This document shows, piece after piece, positions 8,690 to 17,531 of a stretch of DNA of 64,000 nucleotides (within the stretch, counting starts at the first letter, position 1; each line of letters starts with the position of its first letter). The DNA is taken from contig UQBC01000005.1 of assembly GCA_900539195.1 (NCBI GenBank), forward strand, positions 1 to 64,000, given 5' to 3'. A program made the position numbers and the translations under genes. The notes under the pieces are model-generated. The model searched no databases. It was given only the letters and a program-made list of their open reading frames with translations, and was not told the DNA's origin. This stretch comes from an uncultured Oscillospiraceae bacterium. Its GTDB lineage: Bacteria; Bacillota; Clostridia; Oscillospirales; Ruminococcaceae.

Positions 8690-8724
8690 TTGTCCTTTTT
8701 ATCGTACACTCCCTATGCTAAAAT
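8690..8724 (+). promoter_or_regulatory. Motif-bearing promoter upstream of the MazF-like gene
   Basis: GTCCTTTTTATCGTACA, 5 bases, then TATGCTAAAAT. It has an extended -10 (TGC-TAAAAT), with a GTCC-type element over the -35 region. The same two blocks at the same spacing recur four times at 59.5-60.5 kb. The expected start near 8731 gives a 116-base leader before the toxin start. Confidence 0.65.
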
Positions 8725-8846
8725 AATTACAATAGCTAATCAGATTTAGTGTAGGATACGGACTCAACAGCTTAACACCGGTATACCGCTACTAAAAACG
8801 AAACTATTATATGTTTACAGCAATTCAGTTGAGAAAGGAATTAAAT

Positions 8847-9245
8847 ATGACGTGTAATTACACCGATAATGCTTCCGCAACAACTGTACAGAATGTCAGC
8901 GGAAAAGCATTTCAAGGCGAGATATGGCTCGCAGACCTTGGCGAAAAAACAGGAAGTATCGAATACGGAATAAGACCGGTACTTATAATACAGAATAATA
9001 TCGGCAATCATTTCAGCACAACGACTATCGTTGCTCCGCTTACGGCACGATATAAAAAACAGCTCCCGGTCCACTTTAATCTAAACAGCAAATGCGGGCT
9101 CATGTTCGACAGTATAGTACTTATGGAACAGATAACCACTATCAATCAGGCACAGCTTATTGTCAGAATAGGTCGCATCAATAAAGAAAATTACTCTGTA
9201 GTGCGTAAATCGATAACAGAATCTTTTAAAGGAATATTTGAATAG
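8847..9245 (+). CDS. MazF/PemK-family endoribonuclease toxin, no antitoxin seen
   Basis: 132 residues. The start at 8847 follows AAAGGAATTAA; an upstream ATG at 8811 lacks a binding site. Family landmarks are GEIWLADLGEKTGSIEYGIRPVLIIQN (beta1-beta2 with the conserved G-E-I and R-P), TTIVAPLTARYKKQ, and DSIVLMEQITTINQAQL. MazF toxins cut mRNA at short motifs and are normally paired with a small antitoxin just upstream. No such frame exists between the Abi gene and this one. It may be solitary, domesticated, or controlled from elsewhere. Its promoter carries the five-copy motif. Confidence 0.88.
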   Translation: MTCNYTDNASATTVQNVSGKAFQGEIWLADLGEKTGSIEYGIRPVLIIQNNIGNHFSTTTIVAPLTARYKKQLPVHFNLNSKCGLMFDSIVLMEQITTINQAQLIVRIGRINKENYSVVRKSITESFKGIFE

Positions 9246-9264
9246 ATGCGAAGGGAGCGCTATT

Positions 9265-9597
9265 ATGTTTGACTGGAACGGAAACGGTAAGCACGATACC
9301 TTCGACGACTTTGTAACCTTCGGGCTTGTTCATCATATAATCGAGGACAGCAAGAAAAACGAACAGTCGCCTGCGCAGAATAATCGCAGGGGGATTTATC
9401 GTCACTATGACAATACCGATACACGCAGTGAAGCGGTAAAATGCTTGTGGCTCCTTTTCGGAATTGCTATTTTAATCGGCGGTGTTGCGCTGACGGTTTG
9501 TTTTATTGAAAATCAGCTGCTTGGATTACTCGTTCTGATAATTACGATAATAGTAAGCTTTATTGTAATGTCACAAGGCAACAACAGAGGCGCTTAG
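9265..9597 (+). CDS. Small two-TM protein with EF-hand-like N-terminus
   Basis: 110 residues from the ATG at 9265, preceded by AAGGGAG. It starts DWNGNGKHDTFDDF, resembling a calcium-binding dockerin/EF-hand loop (D-x-N-x-N-G-x-x-D). Two hydrophobic segments follow at ~63-84 and ~86-106. Small proteins of this layout are frequent in Ruminococcus-type genomes; the role is unknown. It lies 19 bases after the MazF-like stop, probably in the same transcript. Confidence 0.7.
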   Translation: MFDWNGNGKHDTFDDFVTFGLVHHIIEDSKKNEQSPAQNNRRGIYRHYDNTDTRSEAVKCLWLLFGIAILIGGVALTVCFIENQLLGLLVLIITIIVSFIVMSQGNNRGA

Positions 9598-9607
9598 CAT
9601 AAAGTAA

Positions 9608-9640
9608 CAGCCCGCAGGAGTTTTATCTTCCTGCGGGCTG
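9608..9640. terminator. Bidirectional terminator
   Basis: CAGCCCGCAGGAG and CTTCCTGCGGGCTG arms are followed by ATTTTTGTTTT on the plus strand. It serves the convergent 9265 gene and the SulP gene, whose stop is 15 bases away. Confidence 0.85.
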
Positions 9641-9655
9641 ATTTTTGTTTTAGAT

Positions 9656-11359
9656 TTATATGCTTGCCGTTTCTGCGGTTACGGCTGTATTTGATGTGTT
9701 TGCGGAGCAAACGGGGCAGACGTTTGCGGTTTCGCCTGCAATGAATTTCATCGCCTTGTCGGTACTCCAGAAGAAACGCTCCTCGCCGTAGGTTTCGATA
9801 AGGCCGCAACGGTGGAACATTTCGTCAACGGCAGGCTGTACGCACGAGAAGTATATTTCTATCTTCCTTGCGGAAAGACTGTCGCAAAGCTCCTTCATAG
9901 CCTGTACACCGGAAATATCCGCTATAGGCACGCCACGCATTGAGAATATCAGCTTTCCGCCGTCATCGACCTCAAGATGTGACAGCTTCTCTGACAGCTT
10001 GTTTGATGTTCCGAAATAAAGCGGACCTGTGACATATACGACCTTTGTACCGTAGAGCTTTCCGTCCTTGTCGGCTATATCTATCTTAGCAGGGTCAACA
10101 TCCGCAACGTTTACCGTCATATCCGAAACCTTAAGCACGAACATGATGACCGAGAAAAGTATACCGATTATAATTGCGACAGTGAGGTCGAATATAACCG
10201 TTGCCGCCATTGTAATAAGATACTGGAACATTGCTGTCTTTATTTTTCTGCCGAAAATGTCCTTTATTACCGCAAACTCGTTCATTCTCCACGCAGTTAC
10301 GATAAGTACGCCTGCAAGCGCCGCCATAGGTATCTTTGACATTACGCCTCCGAGCAGGAACATTGACGCTAAAAGCACCAGTGAATGTATTACACCTGCA
10401 ATTCTTGTCTGTGCGCCGCTCTTTATGGCAACGCTCGTTCTTGCTATTGCCGCTGTCGCAGGCACACCGCCGAAAAAGGGTATCAGCATATTGCCTATGC
10501 CCTGTGCTACAAGCTCCTGATCGCTGTCAAGCTTTTCATTCTTCATTCTGCCTGCGCTCGCACCGCACAAAAGGCTCTCGATAAGTCCGAGTGCCGCAAT
10601 ACTGATTGCAGGGAATATAAGATTCTTGACCGTGTCAAAATCTATCGCCGTAATATCAAGCCTGTCGTTAAGCAGAAGCGTCTGCGGTATCTCGCCTACA
10701 ATGCCGACATTGAAATTGAATATGAAGTTCAGTGCCGTTGCTATTATAATAGACATAAGCGACGACGGGATGATAGCATTGAGCTTTTTGGGATAAATAA
10801 GCATAAACACTATAACGCATACGCCGATTGCTATTGCCTCGAAATTCAGCGTCTGAGGCGTGTTGAAGTAGCTTACTATTTTATCTATAGTAGAAGCACC
10901 CTCGCATTTAAGTCCCGTAAGGTTGTTTATCTGACCGAATGCGATTATTATTGCTATACCCGATGTAAAGCCTGTAATAACAGGCGTGGGTATAAACTGT
11001 ACCAGTCCGCCGAGCTTGAATATTCCGCACAGCAGAAGTATAGCACCCGACATAAAGCAGGCAATGAACACACCCTGTATCTGATATGTGGCCACAAGCG
11101 AGCAAAGGATAGCCGCCATAGCACCCGTAGGTCCTGAAATCTGGTATGACGCACCCGAAAGCAGTCCTATTACAACACCTGCGATAAGTGCCGTGATAAG
11201 TCCTGCGGCGGCAGTCGCACCGCTCGATATACCGAATGCAAGCGCAAGCGGAAGTGCCACAGCCGCTACTGTGATACCGGCAAGCACATCTTTTCCGAAT
11301 TTTCCTGCATTATAGCCTTTGAATTCTGTCTTTAAACGTTTGAAATAACGCTTTATCAT
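9656..11359 (-). CDS. SulP-family anion transporter with STAS domain
   Basis: A 567-residue SulP/SLC26-type permease. The membrane domain begins DVLAGITVAAVALPLALAFG and has ~12 hydrophobic segments. The family pattern SGPTGAMAA is present. A cytoplasmic STAS domain follows from about residue 425 (LYFGTSNKLSEKL; KLIFSMRGVPIADISGVQAM). Substrates in the family are sulfate, bicarbonate or dicarboxylates; this one cannot be assigned. The short tail has a CPVC pair. AGGGAG precedes the ATG. It is monocistronic. Confidence 0.92.
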   Translation of the reverse strand: MIKRYFKRLKTEFKGYNAGKFGKDVLAGITVAAVALPLALAFGISSGATAAAGLITALIAGVVIGLLSGASYQISGPTGAMAAILCSLVATYQIQGVFIACFMSGAILLLCGIFKLGGLVQFIPTPVITGFTSGIAIIIAFGQINNLTGLKCEGASTIDKIVSYFNTPQTLNFEAIAIGVCVIVFMLIYPKKLNAIIPSSLMSIIIATALNFIFNFNVGIVGEIPQTLLLNDRLDITAIDFDTVKNLIFPAISIAALGLIESLLCGASAGRMKNEKLDSDQELVAQGIGNMLIPFFGGVPATAAIARTSVAIKSGAQTRIAGVIHSLVLLASMFLLGGVMSKIPMAALAGVLIVTAWRMNEFAVIKDIFGRKIKTAMFQYLITMAATVIFDLTVAIIIGILFSVIMFVLKVSDMTVNVADVDPAKIDIADKDGKLYGTKVVYVTGPLYFGTSNKLSEKLSHLEVDDGGKLIFSMRGVPIADISGVQAMKELCDSLSARKIEIYFSCVQPAVDEMFHRCGLIETYGEERFFWSTDKAMKFIAGETANVCPVCSANTSNTAVTAETASI

Positions 11360-11505
11360 TTCTCTCCCTCTTTCTGTTCCTTTGTCCTGCGGACAAACAG
11401 CAACCTTTATATTCTATACCCGAAAGAGAAATTTGTATATATCAAAACTCAACAAAGATTTGTTCACATCGGGTAAATTTTAAGTGAGATATTCAAAATA
11501 TAAAA

Positions 11506-11540
11506 GCTCTTTTCCGAACATCTCCTGTCCGGAAAAGAGC
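11506..11540 (-). terminator. Terminator of the GNAT gene pair
   Basis: GCTCTTTTCCG and CGGAAAAGAGC arms; on the minus strand the stem is followed by TTTTATATTTT. Confidence 0.8.
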
Positions 11541-11593
11541 CTGTCGTTTTCAATAATATCAGATCTGTCCGTAAATCGGAGCATATTTACTCC

Positions 11594-12052
11594 TCACGCT
11601 CTCAGATGCAACCCATATTCATAACTATCCCCCTGATATTCCTCGCTGATTTTACCGATCAACTGCGTAAATCCGAGCTTTGAATATATGTGTACAGCCG
11701 TTTCGTTATCATCTTCGACACCGATCGTAAATTCAGAATAACCTTTTTGCATAAGCGTGGAAATTACCTCTTTCAACAAAAATTGTCCGTATCCCCTGCC
11801 TTGAAAATCCTTATGAATACGGAAAGCAAAGAGATAAACACGCTTATTTCTTACGGCATGCCTTTCATCGTTATGGACATAAGCGGCGCGTATCTCTCCT
11901 ATCAGTCTGTCCTCTTGGAACAAGCCGAATATATCGATTTTTCTCTCGTTAATATCTACTGTATTTTCTGCTATCATTTCATCGGGATCGTTGTAGTCAA
12001 AGAGCTGAAACAGCAGATTTAATTCGCCTGTGTTCAAAGTTCTGATATTCAC
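11594..12052 (-). CDS. GNAT-family N-acetyltransferase
   Basis: 152 residues, a single acetyltransferase domain. The acetyl-CoA loop is QGRGYGQFLLKEVIS (motif A, Q/RxxGxG/A). The later NETAVHIYSKLGF matches motif B. The acceptor substrate is unknown. Its start overlaps the end of the upstream gene by four bases, so the two are translationally coupled. Confidence 0.88.
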   Translation of the reverse strand: MNIRTLNTGELNLLFQLFDYNDPDEMIAENTVDINERKIDIFGLFQEDRLIGEIRAAYVHNDERHAVRNKRVYLFAFRIHKDFQGRGYGQFLLKEVISTLMQKGYSEFTIGVEDDNETAVHIYSKLGFTQLIGKISEEYQGDSYEYGLHLRA

Positions 12053-12540
12053 TGTTTTGTTTCCTTTTCAAAGTTTATTATGCACAGCCTGATTATTTCC
12101 TTCAGAAACGGTAGATCTTCAATAGTCGGATTATCGACCCTGAATGTACAACCGCAGACAGCTTCAAACTCCCGTCCGAAAATGACTTTACGACGTCCGC
12201 CTTTGCATGAGCCGCAATGACCGCAGTTATCTACATACTTCCACGCAAGCTTTTTTATTTCATCATCAACATCACATTTATCAAGCCATTCCGATTTTAT
12301 ATCATCAGACCATACAGTCCATAGATCTTGCGGCTCATCGGGGTCTTTGATTGAAATAAAGCATACACAACAATTGTTGAATTTACACTGATAGTAGATT
12401 TTATCTTTCCAACAATCGCAGTTGTCCTTGTAAAAGTCTACGCCTTTTTCTTCAAGAAATGAAACAAAATCCAACGCCACGCTTTGCGCTTCAAAGAAAA
12501 GCCCGTTGCGAATATAATCTTTAATACTTAATTCAGTCAT
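12049..12540 (-). CDS. Cys-rich hypothetical protein
   Basis: 163 residues with two cysteine-rich sites: NCDCW...CKFNNCCVC and CGHCGSCKGGRR...CGC. The second looks like a small metal-binding knuckle. I do not recognise the family. It is coupled to the GNAT enzyme by a four-base overlap and may be its partner or substrate-recognition factor (inference). Confidence 0.75.
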   Translation of the reverse strand: MTELSIKDYIRNGLFFEAQSVALDFVSFLEEKGVDFYKDNCDCWKDKIYYQCKFNNCCVCFISIKDPDEPQDLWTVWSDDIKSEWLDKCDVDDEIKKLAWKYVDNCGHCGSCKGGRRKVIFGREFEAVCGCTFRVDNPTIEDLPFLKEIIRLCIINFEKETKQ

Positions 12541-12792
12541 TTTAATTTCTCCGAAATTTCTGTCATTTTTTTCAATCCCTTATGTTCAAATATTTAAATT
12601 CGGCGTTGACGTTATCATTGTATTGTTATAGTACACAGAAAAAATTCCGGCATTAATTGAACCTATAACGTCAATTGACCGCATTAAAACCGTCTACCTT
12701 ATAATAACATAAAAAACAGCATAATTCAACGCAACGAAATAATAAACGGCATTTTCATAAGCCTGTAATTGCTATGATTGGAAAAAGTCTTC
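12541..12792. other. Divergent intergenic region, no gene
   Basis: AT-rich spacer between the minus-strand Cys-rich gene and the plus-strand gene at 12852. TTGACG and TATAGT boxes occur near 12605-12632 on the plus strand but only 15 bases apart. No open frame or strong hairpin was seen. Confidence 0.5.
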
Positions 12793-12821
12793 TTGACAGC
12801 ATAAAAATACTGTGCTAAAAT
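12793..12821 (+). promoter_or_regulatory. Promoter of the 12852 gene
   Basis: TTGACA, 17 bases, TAAAAT, with a strong GGAGG ribosome binding site downstream. Confidence 0.85.
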
Positions 12822-12851
12822 CAGAAAAACAGCGAAACGGAGGAAAACCAC

Positions 12852-13226
12852 ATGGAAAGAAGCTCGTTTGAAATATTCAAAAGCAACATCTGCCACCTTG
12901 TAAAAGACAAGGGCGAGCTTTCCTTTATCCGTGATATGCTGTGCAGTGACGAAGTAAGCAAGCTGTACGAACGTAAGTGGTACGCCGAATGTCTTTACCT
13001 GCTTGCTATGATCGATTACCTCAGCCGCAAGAACGATATCCCGCTTTATAACGGATATGATAAGCTGAGAACGGGCAAGCTCGACAAAGTGCTTTATCCC
13101 TCGGGAATAATGGCAATGTACAGTCTTTCGGGTGACGAAAGCATATTGATAAAAAGTTTTGATGAATCCATACCGGAGTTCAAGCGCTTCAACATAGTAG
13201 AAAACGAAATTGAGAATGTTGTATAG
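12852..13226 (+). CDS. Hypothetical 124-residue protein
   Basis: Soluble and mostly helical by composition, with no signal or membrane segment. It opens MERSSFEIFKSNICHLVKDKG and has a Tyr/Leu-rich centre (YAECLYLLAMIDYLSRKN). No family is recognised. It has its own consensus promoter and GGAGG site, so it is a real gene. It stands alone between two minus-strand units. Confidence 0.75.
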   Translation: MERSSFEIFKSNICHLVKDKGELSFIRDMLCSDEVSKLYERKWYAECLYLLAMIDYLSRKNDIPLYNGYDKLRTGKLDKVLYPSGIMAMYSLSGDESILIKSFDESIPEFKRFNIVENEIENVV

Positions 13227-13250
13227 ATATAAAAAACAGAAGTATCACAA

Positions 13251-13279
13251 TTTAGCTCCCTTGTGTAAAGGGAGCTAAA
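13251..13279. repeat. Perfect palindrome after the 12852 gene
   Basis: TTTAGCTCCCTT and AAGGGAGCTAAA form a perfect 12-bp stem around a 5-base loop. There is no strong T-run on either strand. It resembles the GGGAGCT-type palindromic repeats common in Clostridia, and may also end the transcript. Confidence 0.6.
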
Positions 13280-13360
13280 ATCAGTGCTTGGCAAAGCGTG
13301 TAATCTTTTATTAAATTATCAGAGCATAAAAGACATATCCAACACCGTTGAAAACAAAAA

Positions 13361-13388
13361 CGACCTGCAGGTTTTATCCTGCAGGTCG
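13361..13388. terminator. Terminator of pgsA
   Basis: CGACCTGCAGG and CCTGCAGGTCG form an 11-bp stem. The minus strand continues TTTTTGTTTT, five bases past the pgsA stop; the plus side also has a T-run. Confidence 0.85.
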
Positions 13389-13393
13389 CATTT

Positions 13394-14038
13394 TTATTCA
13401 CTTTTGATGTTGCTATGCTCGTGGGTGCTTTCCTTAGCTATCTCCCTGAGCTTCATTCTGTTCTCTTTGGCTATCGTTTCATTGTGAAGCCACATCTTTA
13501 TAAGTGCTACCGAATAAAGAATACCGGAAAGAAGCATTACACCTATACAGATAAGAATGAGTAAGGATGATGCAGGCGAGCCCTCCGGGAATACTCCGGG
13601 GAAAAACAATAACGCAAGTACCGCTACATAAATGATAGCCGTGCAGACCTTTCCGTACCAACGTGCGCCGTCAAGCTTTGTCTGCTTTGTCTTTAAAAGC
13701 ACAAGTCCCATGATTGCCATAAAGCCGTCCTTTAAAAGCCATATAGCAAGCAGTATCCACATCAGCGGATAATTTATCGCTATGCAAAGGAACAGCGTTC
13801 CCTGCGTCAACTTATCGGCAAGCGGATCGAGGAATTTGCCGAACTCGGTTATCATATTGCATCGCCGTGCTATCTGTCCGTCAAGGAAATCGGTAATTCC
13901 CGACGCTACGACAACTGCGGCAGCAAGATAATACTCTCCGCTCGTGCCTGCGGTGACATATAACCATACAAATATCGGGATAAGCAATATTCGCACAAAG
14001 CTCAGTATGTTCGGAATTGAAAATATATCTTTTTTCAT
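13394..14038 (-). CDS. pgsA: CDP-diacylglycerol-glycerol-3-phosphate 3-phosphatidyltransferase
   Basis: 214 residues. It makes phosphatidylglycerophosphate for phosphatidylglycerol in the membrane. The CDP-alcohol phosphotransferase signature D-x2-D-G-x2-A-R-x8-G-x3-D-x3-D is visible (TDFLDGQIARR...FGKFLDPLADK). About five hydrophobic segments follow. The start at 14038 follows AGGGGTGAG; the longer upstream frame to 14143 has no site and is hydrophobic by chance. It lies 200 bases downstream of the small membrane gene and probably has its own promoter. Confidence 0.92.
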   Translation of the reverse strand: MKKDIFSIPNILSFVRILLIPIFVWLYVTAGTSGEYYLAAAVVVASGITDFLDGQIARRCNMITEFGKFLDPLADKLTQGTLFLCIAINYPLMWILLAIWLLKDGFMAIMGLVLLKTKQTKLDGARWYGKVCTAIIYVAVLALLFFPGVFPEGSPASSLLILICIGVMLLSGILYSVALIKMWLHNETIAKENRMKLREIAKESTHEHSNIKSE

Positions 14039-14238
14039 CGGCTCACCCCTCTTGTTACACTGAAAAACAAACATAATGCGACTGATTCGGCAGATTAATG
14101 CTATAATTATACTACAGAAAGCCGAAAAAATCCATATTTGCAAGATAATTTTGTAGGATTAAACGAAACTTGGAAATAAATTCACGGTTTTGTGTGATTT
14201 TTGCTTAAACAGTTACAACTATTTTTCGTCTGCAAGAA

Positions 14239-14562
14239 TTATTGCCCCGAAATAAGCGAGTAATACACTTTATAAAGCTCCTGCGTTGAATTTTCAAGAA
14301 AATAATAGTGTGCTATGTACGGAACAAGAAGTACAAGCAGCAGCACCGACAATGCAAGAAAGTAAACATTTATCGACACCAGTATCAGCGACAGCAGGAA
14401 GAATATCGCAAAGCTCATCGTTACTATGAGGTGGATAAGCCTTTCGTGCTGATAGAAGCCTATCCTGACAAGAAGCTGCTGCGCAAGCGCTTTCTTGTCA
14501 ATGTCAGGGTCTGCCGCCTGCTGTTTTATATATTCCTTATATTCTTTAATCTCATTTTTCAT
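14239..14562 (-). CDS. Small two-TM membrane protein
   Basis: 107 residues. A charged N-terminal helix (~1-40) is followed by two closely spaced hydrophobic segments (~44-62, ~66-86) and a short polar tail. AAGGCG precedes the ATG. No family is recognised. It starts 22 bases after the rnhA stop, in the same operon. Confidence 0.7.
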   Translation of the reverse strand: MKNEIKEYKEYIKQQAADPDIDKKALAQQLLVRIGFYQHERLIHLIVTMSFAIFFLLSLILVSINVYFLALSVLLLVLLVPYIAHYYFLENSTQELYKVYYSLISGQ

Positions 14563-14584
14563 AAAAACGCCTTCTTTCGGCTAA

Positions 14585-15034
14585 TTATAATGCGCTGTAG
14601 TAATCACGCATTTTTACTGCGAGCCTGTCGCAACGTTCGTTTTCGGGGTGTCCTGCGTGGCCTTTTATCCAGCGGAATTCCACATCGTGCGTATCAAGCA
14701 GCATAAGCAGCCGCTCCCACAGATCGACATTCAGCGCAGGCGTATTGTCGGATTTTTTCCATCCTCTGCGTTTCCAGCCGTTGACCCAACCCTTTGTGAC
14801 CGAATCCACAACATATTTACTGTCGGTGGTAAGTATCACCTTGCACGGATATTTCAGTGCCGTCAGTGCCTCAATAACTCCGGTAAGCTCCATACGGTTA
14901 TTGGTGGTATGCTTTTCGCCGCCGCTCAGTTCCTTTTCTTTTCCGTTCCAACGGAGAATCGCACCGTACCCTCCGGGACCCGGATTGCCGCTGCACGCTC
15001 CGTCGCTGAATATCTCAACAATAGTTTCAGGCAT
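14585..15034 (-). CDS. rnhA: Ribonuclease HI
   Basis: 149 residues. It removes RNA from RNA-DNA hybrids. All acidic catalytic residues are visible: [12 protein letters not shown] (Asp), [13 protein letters not shown] (Glu), [10 protein letters not shown] (Asp) and ENERCDRLA (Asp), with [10 protein letters not shown] before the last. The start at 15034 follows GAAAGGAAAG; the frame continues upstream into the ATPase gene without a site. It overlaps the ATPase stop by eight bases. Confidence 0.95.
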   Translation of the reverse strand: MPETIVEIFSDGACSGNPGPGGYGAILRWNGKEKELSGGEKHTTNNRMELTGVIEALTALKYPCKVILTTDSKYVVDSVTKGWVNGWKRRGWKKSDNTPALNVDLWERLLMLLDTHDVEFRWIKGHAGHPENERCDRLAVKMRDYYSAL

Positions 15035-17510
15035 TCTTGCTTTCCTTTCTTGCTCTTCTCTTTGCGGATATCTTGACAAATACGTTTTTCCAGTATATCT
15101 GGAATGCAAGCAGATTATCGGTTATATGCCGCTCGAATACAGATGACAGCGCCGCAAGAACAATCGTTACGCCCATAAGGATTCCTGTCATTATTACCAT
15201 TTCAATGCGCATTGGCTTTAAATCAAGCAGGAAATCACGCAATATGAATATATCAGCCGTAAATCCGCCTATCAGAAAAACAAACAGACCTATTTTCCAC
15301 GGCTTGAAGGGCATACAAACCTTGAACAGTATCACGAACGCCGCAAATCCTATGCATATAGTTGACATTGTTTCAATGCTGTAATCAAAGGTTTCTCTGG
15401 GAATTATGTTCATCCAGCCCGAAATATAGCGCATAAGCACTATTCCGACAAAATTGAACGTTATCAGCAGTCCGTGCATTATGGATTTCGGCAGGACGTT
15501 TTCTATAAATTTGCCCTTTACACGCTTGAAGTTAGGCTCCATAGCAAGTAAGAACGAGGGTATGCCGTTTGTAAACATATTAATCTGCGTAAGCTGTATT
15601 GCCTGAAGGGGATAGCCCATAGGCACAAAGCAGAACATAAGCGCCGCTAAAAACGAGTATACGGTTTTATAAAGAAACAGCACGCTCGAACGCTCGACAT
15701 TGTTTATAGAGCGTCTGCCCTCGCCTACTATCTTAGGCATTGACGCAAAATTGCTGTCTAGAAGAACGATATTCGATACATTTCTTGCAGCATCGCTTCC
15801 CGATTGCATTGCTATAGAGCAGTCGGATTCTTTCAGCGCAAGGACATCGTTTACACCGTCGCCTGTCATAGCAACCGTATGCCCTTTGGCTTTCAGCGCC
15901 TTTACAAGCTCCAGCTTCTGATACGGCGTTACACGGCCGAATATCTTATATTTGTCAGCCGCCTCCCACAGTTCTTCATCGGTTGTTAATGTCGATGCGT
16001 CAACGTAATTTTCATAATGCTCAAGCCCTGCGCGCTGAGCTACTCCCGAAACGGTAACGGGGCTGTCGCCCGAAATAATTCTTATGTCAACGTCCTGCTC
16101 CGCAAAATATTTCAGCGTTGCAGGGGCTTCTTTTCTTATGCAGTCGGTAATTCTTACAAGTGCAACAGGAGTTATATTTTCGGGCAATGCGCCGCCCTCA
16201 ACTTCGGGAGGCATATTGTCGCTGTGCGCAAACAAAACAACTCTGTATCCGCCCTCCGACAGCGTCTTTATCTGCTCTCTCAGAGCGTCTGTCATAGCGT
16301 TGCCCAGGATAAATTCAGCCGCACCTAGAATATATGTTCCTTTATCCTCAAAAGCCGCAAGGCTCCACTTTTTCGCACTTGAGAAATGTATCGCCGTCTT
16401 TGCCAACCATTCACGGCTTGGCAAAGAGCCGTCTTTTTTGTATCTGTCCATTACGGCAAGCGCAGTGGGGTTATTATCGCCGAGCGCATATATCATCTCG
16501 CAAAGAGCTTTTTCGTGATCGTTGCCGTCAAGAGAGATAACGTCGGATACCTCCATTCTGCCCTCGGTTATCGTACCTGTTTTATCAAGACAGAGAACGT
16601 CTACTCTTGCAAGGGTTTCCACACAGTACAGATCCTGCGCAAGCGTTTTGTTCGTTGCAAGTCTGATAACGCTTACCGCAAGCACCATACTTGCCATAAG
16701 CACAAGGCCCTCCGGTATCATGCCGATTATAGCCGACACCGTGTTTACAACGGCATCGGTGAACGTGTTGTGTGCAAGAAGCATTTCCTTGCCGAACATC
16801 AGCAGTATCATCGGTATAATACATACGGAAATCATCTTCAGTATATAGTTTATGCTTGCGAGCATCTTTGAGTTATTCTTCTTGATATATTTTGCGCCGC
16901 TTGTTATCTTATTGGCGTAATTGTCTGCGCCTATGCGGATAACCTGCGCCTTTGCATTTCCGCTTATCAGAAACGAGCCGGATAATATCTCATCGCCCTT
17001 GTGCTTTACGATAGGGTCGCTTTCGCCTGTTATAAGGCTCTCGTTTACCTCGCAGTCGCCCTCTACCGCTATGCAGTCCGAGCAGACCTGTCTGCCTGCC
17101 GACAGAATCATTATATCGTCAAGAACAATATCCTTTACGGCTATCGTCTGTGTTTCGCCGTTTCTCAGCACATCCGCTTTAGGCGCAGAAATAAGAGCCA
17201 GCTTGTCGATGGCTCTTTTTGAGCGTATTTCCTGGAATATACCTATTGCCGTGTTGCATATGATAACGCCTAAGAACAGGCAGTTCTTGAATGAGCCTAC
17301 CGCAACAACAAAAGCCGCCAGTATTATGTTGATAAGGTTGAAGAATGTAAGACAGTTATCCTTGAATATCTGCTTTACCGATTTGCTCGGTATATTGAAA
17401 TCGCCGTTGACCTTACCGCAGGAGATACGCTCGTTTACCTGCTCTGCGGTAAGTCCGGTCGTCACATCGGTAATATTTTCAAGTGAAGTATACTCTTCGG
17501 GCTTTGACAT
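15027..17510 (-). CDS. P-type cation-translocating ATPase
   Basis: 827 residues, P2/HAD-IC type. Landmarks are the actuator ITGES near residue 160, the phosphorylation site DKTGTIT near 310, and the hinge TGDGVND near 550. About ten hydrophobic segments are present. It resembles the CtpE/YfgQ-like branch, of which mycobacterial CtpE takes up calcium. Ion specificity is not readable from sequence. It starts 22 bases after the solute-binding lipoprotein gene and runs into rnhA. Confidence 0.9.
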   Translation of the reverse strand: MSKPEEYTSLENITDVTTGLTAEQVNERISCGKVNGDFNIPSKSVKQIFKDNCLTFFNLINIILAAFVVAVGSFKNCLFLGVIICNTAIGIFQEIRSKRAIDKLALISAPKADVLRNGETQTIAVKDIVLDDIMILSAGRQVCSDCIAVEGDCEVNESLITGESDPIVKHKGDEILSGSFLISGNAKAQVIRIGADNYANKITSGAKYIKKNNSKMLASINYILKMISVCIIPMILLMFGKEMLLAHNTFTDAVVNTVSAIIGMIPEGLVLMASMVLAVSVIRLATNKTLAQDLYCVETLARVDVLCLDKTGTITEGRMEVSDVISLDGNDHEKALCEMIYALGDNNPTALAVMDRYKKDGSLPSREWLAKTAIHFSSAKKWSLAAFEDKGTYILGAAEFILGNAMTDALREQIKTLSEGGYRVVLFAHSDNMPPEVEGGALPENITPVALVRITDCIRKEAPATLKYFAEQDVDIRIISGDSPVTVSGVAQRAGLEHYENYVDASTLTTDEELWEAADKYKIFGRVTPYQKLELVKALKAKGHTVAMTGDGVNDVLALKESDCSIAMQSGSDAARNVSNIVLLDSNFASMPKIVGEGRRSINNVERSSVLFLYKTVYSFLAALMFCFVPMGYPLQAIQLTQINMFTNGIPSFLLAMEPNFKRVKGKFIENVLPKSIMHGLLITFNFVGIVLMRYISGWMNIIPRETFDYSIETMSTICIGFAAFVILFKVCMPFKPWKIGLFVFLIGGFTADIFILRDFLLDLKPMRIEMVIMTGILMGVTIVLAALSSVFERHITDNLLAFQIYWKNVFVKISAKRRARKESKNA

Positions 17511-17531
17511 ATATGAGTTGTCCTTCCGTAA

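Noticed and set aside
8583..8690. Structured abiF-type RNA upstream of the Abi gene
   Set aside because: The sequence is AT-rich and I could not draw a stable multi-stem fold; a covariance search would be needed to claim it.
7298..9650. Integrated element with attachment sites at tRNA-Arg
   Set aside because: The 3' end of the tRNA is not repeated downstream and no integrase is present, so only adjacency can be claimed.
10385..11137. 250-residue plus-strand frame opposite the SulP gene
   Set aside because: Tyr/Arg/Cys-rich shadow translation with no ribosome binding site; the minus-strand SulP protein is unmistakable.
13284..13487. 67-residue plus-strand frame near the pgsA terminator
   Set aside because: It crosses the terminator hairpin and the 3' end of pgsA on the opposite strand; no ribosome binding site.
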